From Gymnogyps californianus (taxonomy: Eukaryota; Chordata; Aves; Accipitriformes; Cathartidae), in contig NC_059475.1 in assembly GCF_018139145.2 (NCBI RefSeq), positions 17,860,937 to 17,924,936 on the forward strand: a stretch of DNA of 64,000 bases, in the 5' to 3' direction. Made by a program: the position numbers and the translations under genes. A model generated the notes under the pieces. That model had not been told where the DNA came from. It was given only the letters and a program-made list of their open reading frames with translations, and did no database searches. The stretch's first letter is position 1, and each line of letters begins with the position of its first letter. Shown here piece after piece: positions 62,801-64,000 of the stretch.

Positions 62801-64000
62801 GTTATTGTGGGGGTTTTTTGTGAACATGTTTATAAAAGTCAGTGTCATGCTTGTGGGTTTTGCTATAGCTGACATCTATGGGTATGACCCACCAGGGTCC
62901 GTTAGAGCAGATGCGGCTTGAGCCGCCTCCCAGCCCTGGGTTTAGCAGGCAGTCCCTTACCAGCAGGACCCAGCGAACCCAATCCCTGGGACTTTGAGCC
63001 TGCTTCTCCCAGGGAGATGCCCGCCATCCTTCCAGCAGCTCTGCCTTAAAAAACCCTTGTGTTTTATAAAAAGCAATGGAGGGGGATGAGGGGAGAGGAC
63101 AGACCTGCATCCTCCCCACCTTGTATGCATGCCTGGAGAACTGATGACCAAGGTGTGAAACAATTAGCATCAAGGCAGGCTCTAAACACCTAACACCCAG
63201 GGTCTCCAGGAGATTTGGGAGAGCAGATGGGAGACCTTCATGTGCTGGGGACCGCAGGATGGCTGCTGACGTGGTACTCGGGCTGCATGGCTTGGGCTTG
63301 CATGGCAATCCCCCTGCCCTCCTCACAGCCAGCGCAAAAATGATGGACAAAGCGTGGGAATAAAATGAATGTCATTTTGCGGGTGAGGTCCTAGTCTGAT
63401 TTTAACAACCACATCTTATTTTCTGTGGAAAATATCACAGAAATAGCCTGGATTTCCAATTTACCTGTGGTGGTAAAAAAAACCCAACGAACAAACAACA
63501 GCAGCATCACCAAAAATCTTTAAATAGGACATTTTGGAGATGCATGAAAAGAAGCTCAGAAATTCATCCTGCCAGAGGCTAGTAGTCCCAGAGCGCATGC
63601 GAATAACTTCCTAGGCAGCCAACACCCCACAATACTGTTTTTCAAGGCAGGGACTGAGCAAGGACAAGCTGCAGGGCATGGATTGGCCTATGGCAGTGGG
63701 AAGGTGGAGCTCCATCACCTCAGCAGAGGCCTGCCGGCACCCCTGGGGAGCCAGCCAGTGCCTTCATTTTGAGTAGAAAAAATAATATTAAGAATCGCAT
63801 CCACGTATCTAAAAGGACATCTCCAGAATATCTTCTCTGTGCCCCAATGGGAGCGGCTGGTGCTTGCTCATCTGAAAATCCCCGTGCCCGGCTCTGCAAA
63901 TTCAGCCAGAGCACCATGATAGCCTGGGGGGTCACGTTTGCCTCGCAGCCTTTGGGGGGGGATGTGTCAAGCAGAGACCTGTAGCTGTGCCTGAAGTTTC
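59879..64000. other. Region upstream of CD81, no gene recognised
   Basis: About 4.1 kb. By synteny TSPAN32 should follow, but no tetraspanin exon is visible, so it probably lies beyond the right edge. A (TTTG)n microsatellite is at about 62136-62160. Open frames at 60712-61029 and 62802-63350 have no recognised family or supporting splice sites. Confidence 0.5.
62136..62160 (+). repeat. (TTTG)n microsatellite
   Basis: Several tandem tttg units ending in a T run. Confidence 0.9.

Noticed and set aside
62802..63350. A 182-codon minus frame
   Set aside because: No family, no splice support, length within chance expectation for this composition.
1..64000. CRISPR arrays, bacterial operons, phage or integrated virus genomes
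   Set aside because: The sequence is vertebrate; no direct-repeat arrays, no gag/pol/env-like frames or paired LTRs seen. The only retroelement sequence recognised is CR1.

Overview
The window is nuclear DNA from a vertebrate, almost certainly a bird. Evidence: split genes with canonical GT-AG introns, CpG-island promoters, proteins of vertebrate-only families, and a low repeat load in which the only interspersed repeats I recognise are CR1 LINE pieces (about 1530-1925 and 38412-38640). CR1 is the dominant retroposon of birds and other sauropsids. I cannot name the species.

Three protein-coding genes can be supported. They are in the same order and relative orientation as on human 11p15.5 (CD81 > TSSC4 > < TRPM5), here displayed in reverse. 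(1) 255-9098, + strand: the C-terminal part of TRPM5, the Ca2+-activated monovalent cation channel of taste transduction. It covers S5, pore, S6, TRP helix and coiled coil over six well-supported exons plus a probable terminal exon; the 5' exons lie to the left of the window. (2) 13194-14231, - strand: TSSC4, a U5 snRNP assembly chaperone, with its whole CDS in one exon. Its 5' region runs through an intron to a CpG island at about 16860-17660. (3) 27426-59413, - strand: CD81, a tetraspanin, complete in eight coding exons (238 codons). It has a long GC-rich intron 1, a CpG-island promoter at about 58600-59640, and a 3' UTR that may extend about 3.4 kb.

Region by region: 1-9.2 kb is the AT-rich TRPM5 3' half. 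9.2-12.7 kb is AT-rich intergenic DNA between two convergent genes. 12.7-17.2 kb is TSSC4. 17.2-24.0 kb is intergenic DNA starting at the TSSC4 CpG island. 24.0-59.6 kb is CD81. 59.6-64 kb is upstream DNA that begins with a long polypyrimidine tract; no gene is recognised there, although TSPAN32 would be the expected neighbour.

The three genes do not form a pathway: one is a taste-cell channel, one a splicing factor, one a membrane organiser. Their linkage is ancestral microsynteny of the region that became the imprinted 11p15.5 domain in mammals. The most interesting signals are regulatory: three ZNF143/THAP11-type motifs plus a YY1-like site in the TSSC4 island; three phase-compatible exon-like segments upstream of TSSC4 that read in frame into it; a purine/pyrimidine tract and facing G and C runs around CD81 exon 1; a CpG-rich, TATA-like patch inside CD81 intron 2; and Pumilio-type elements in the CD81 3' UTR.
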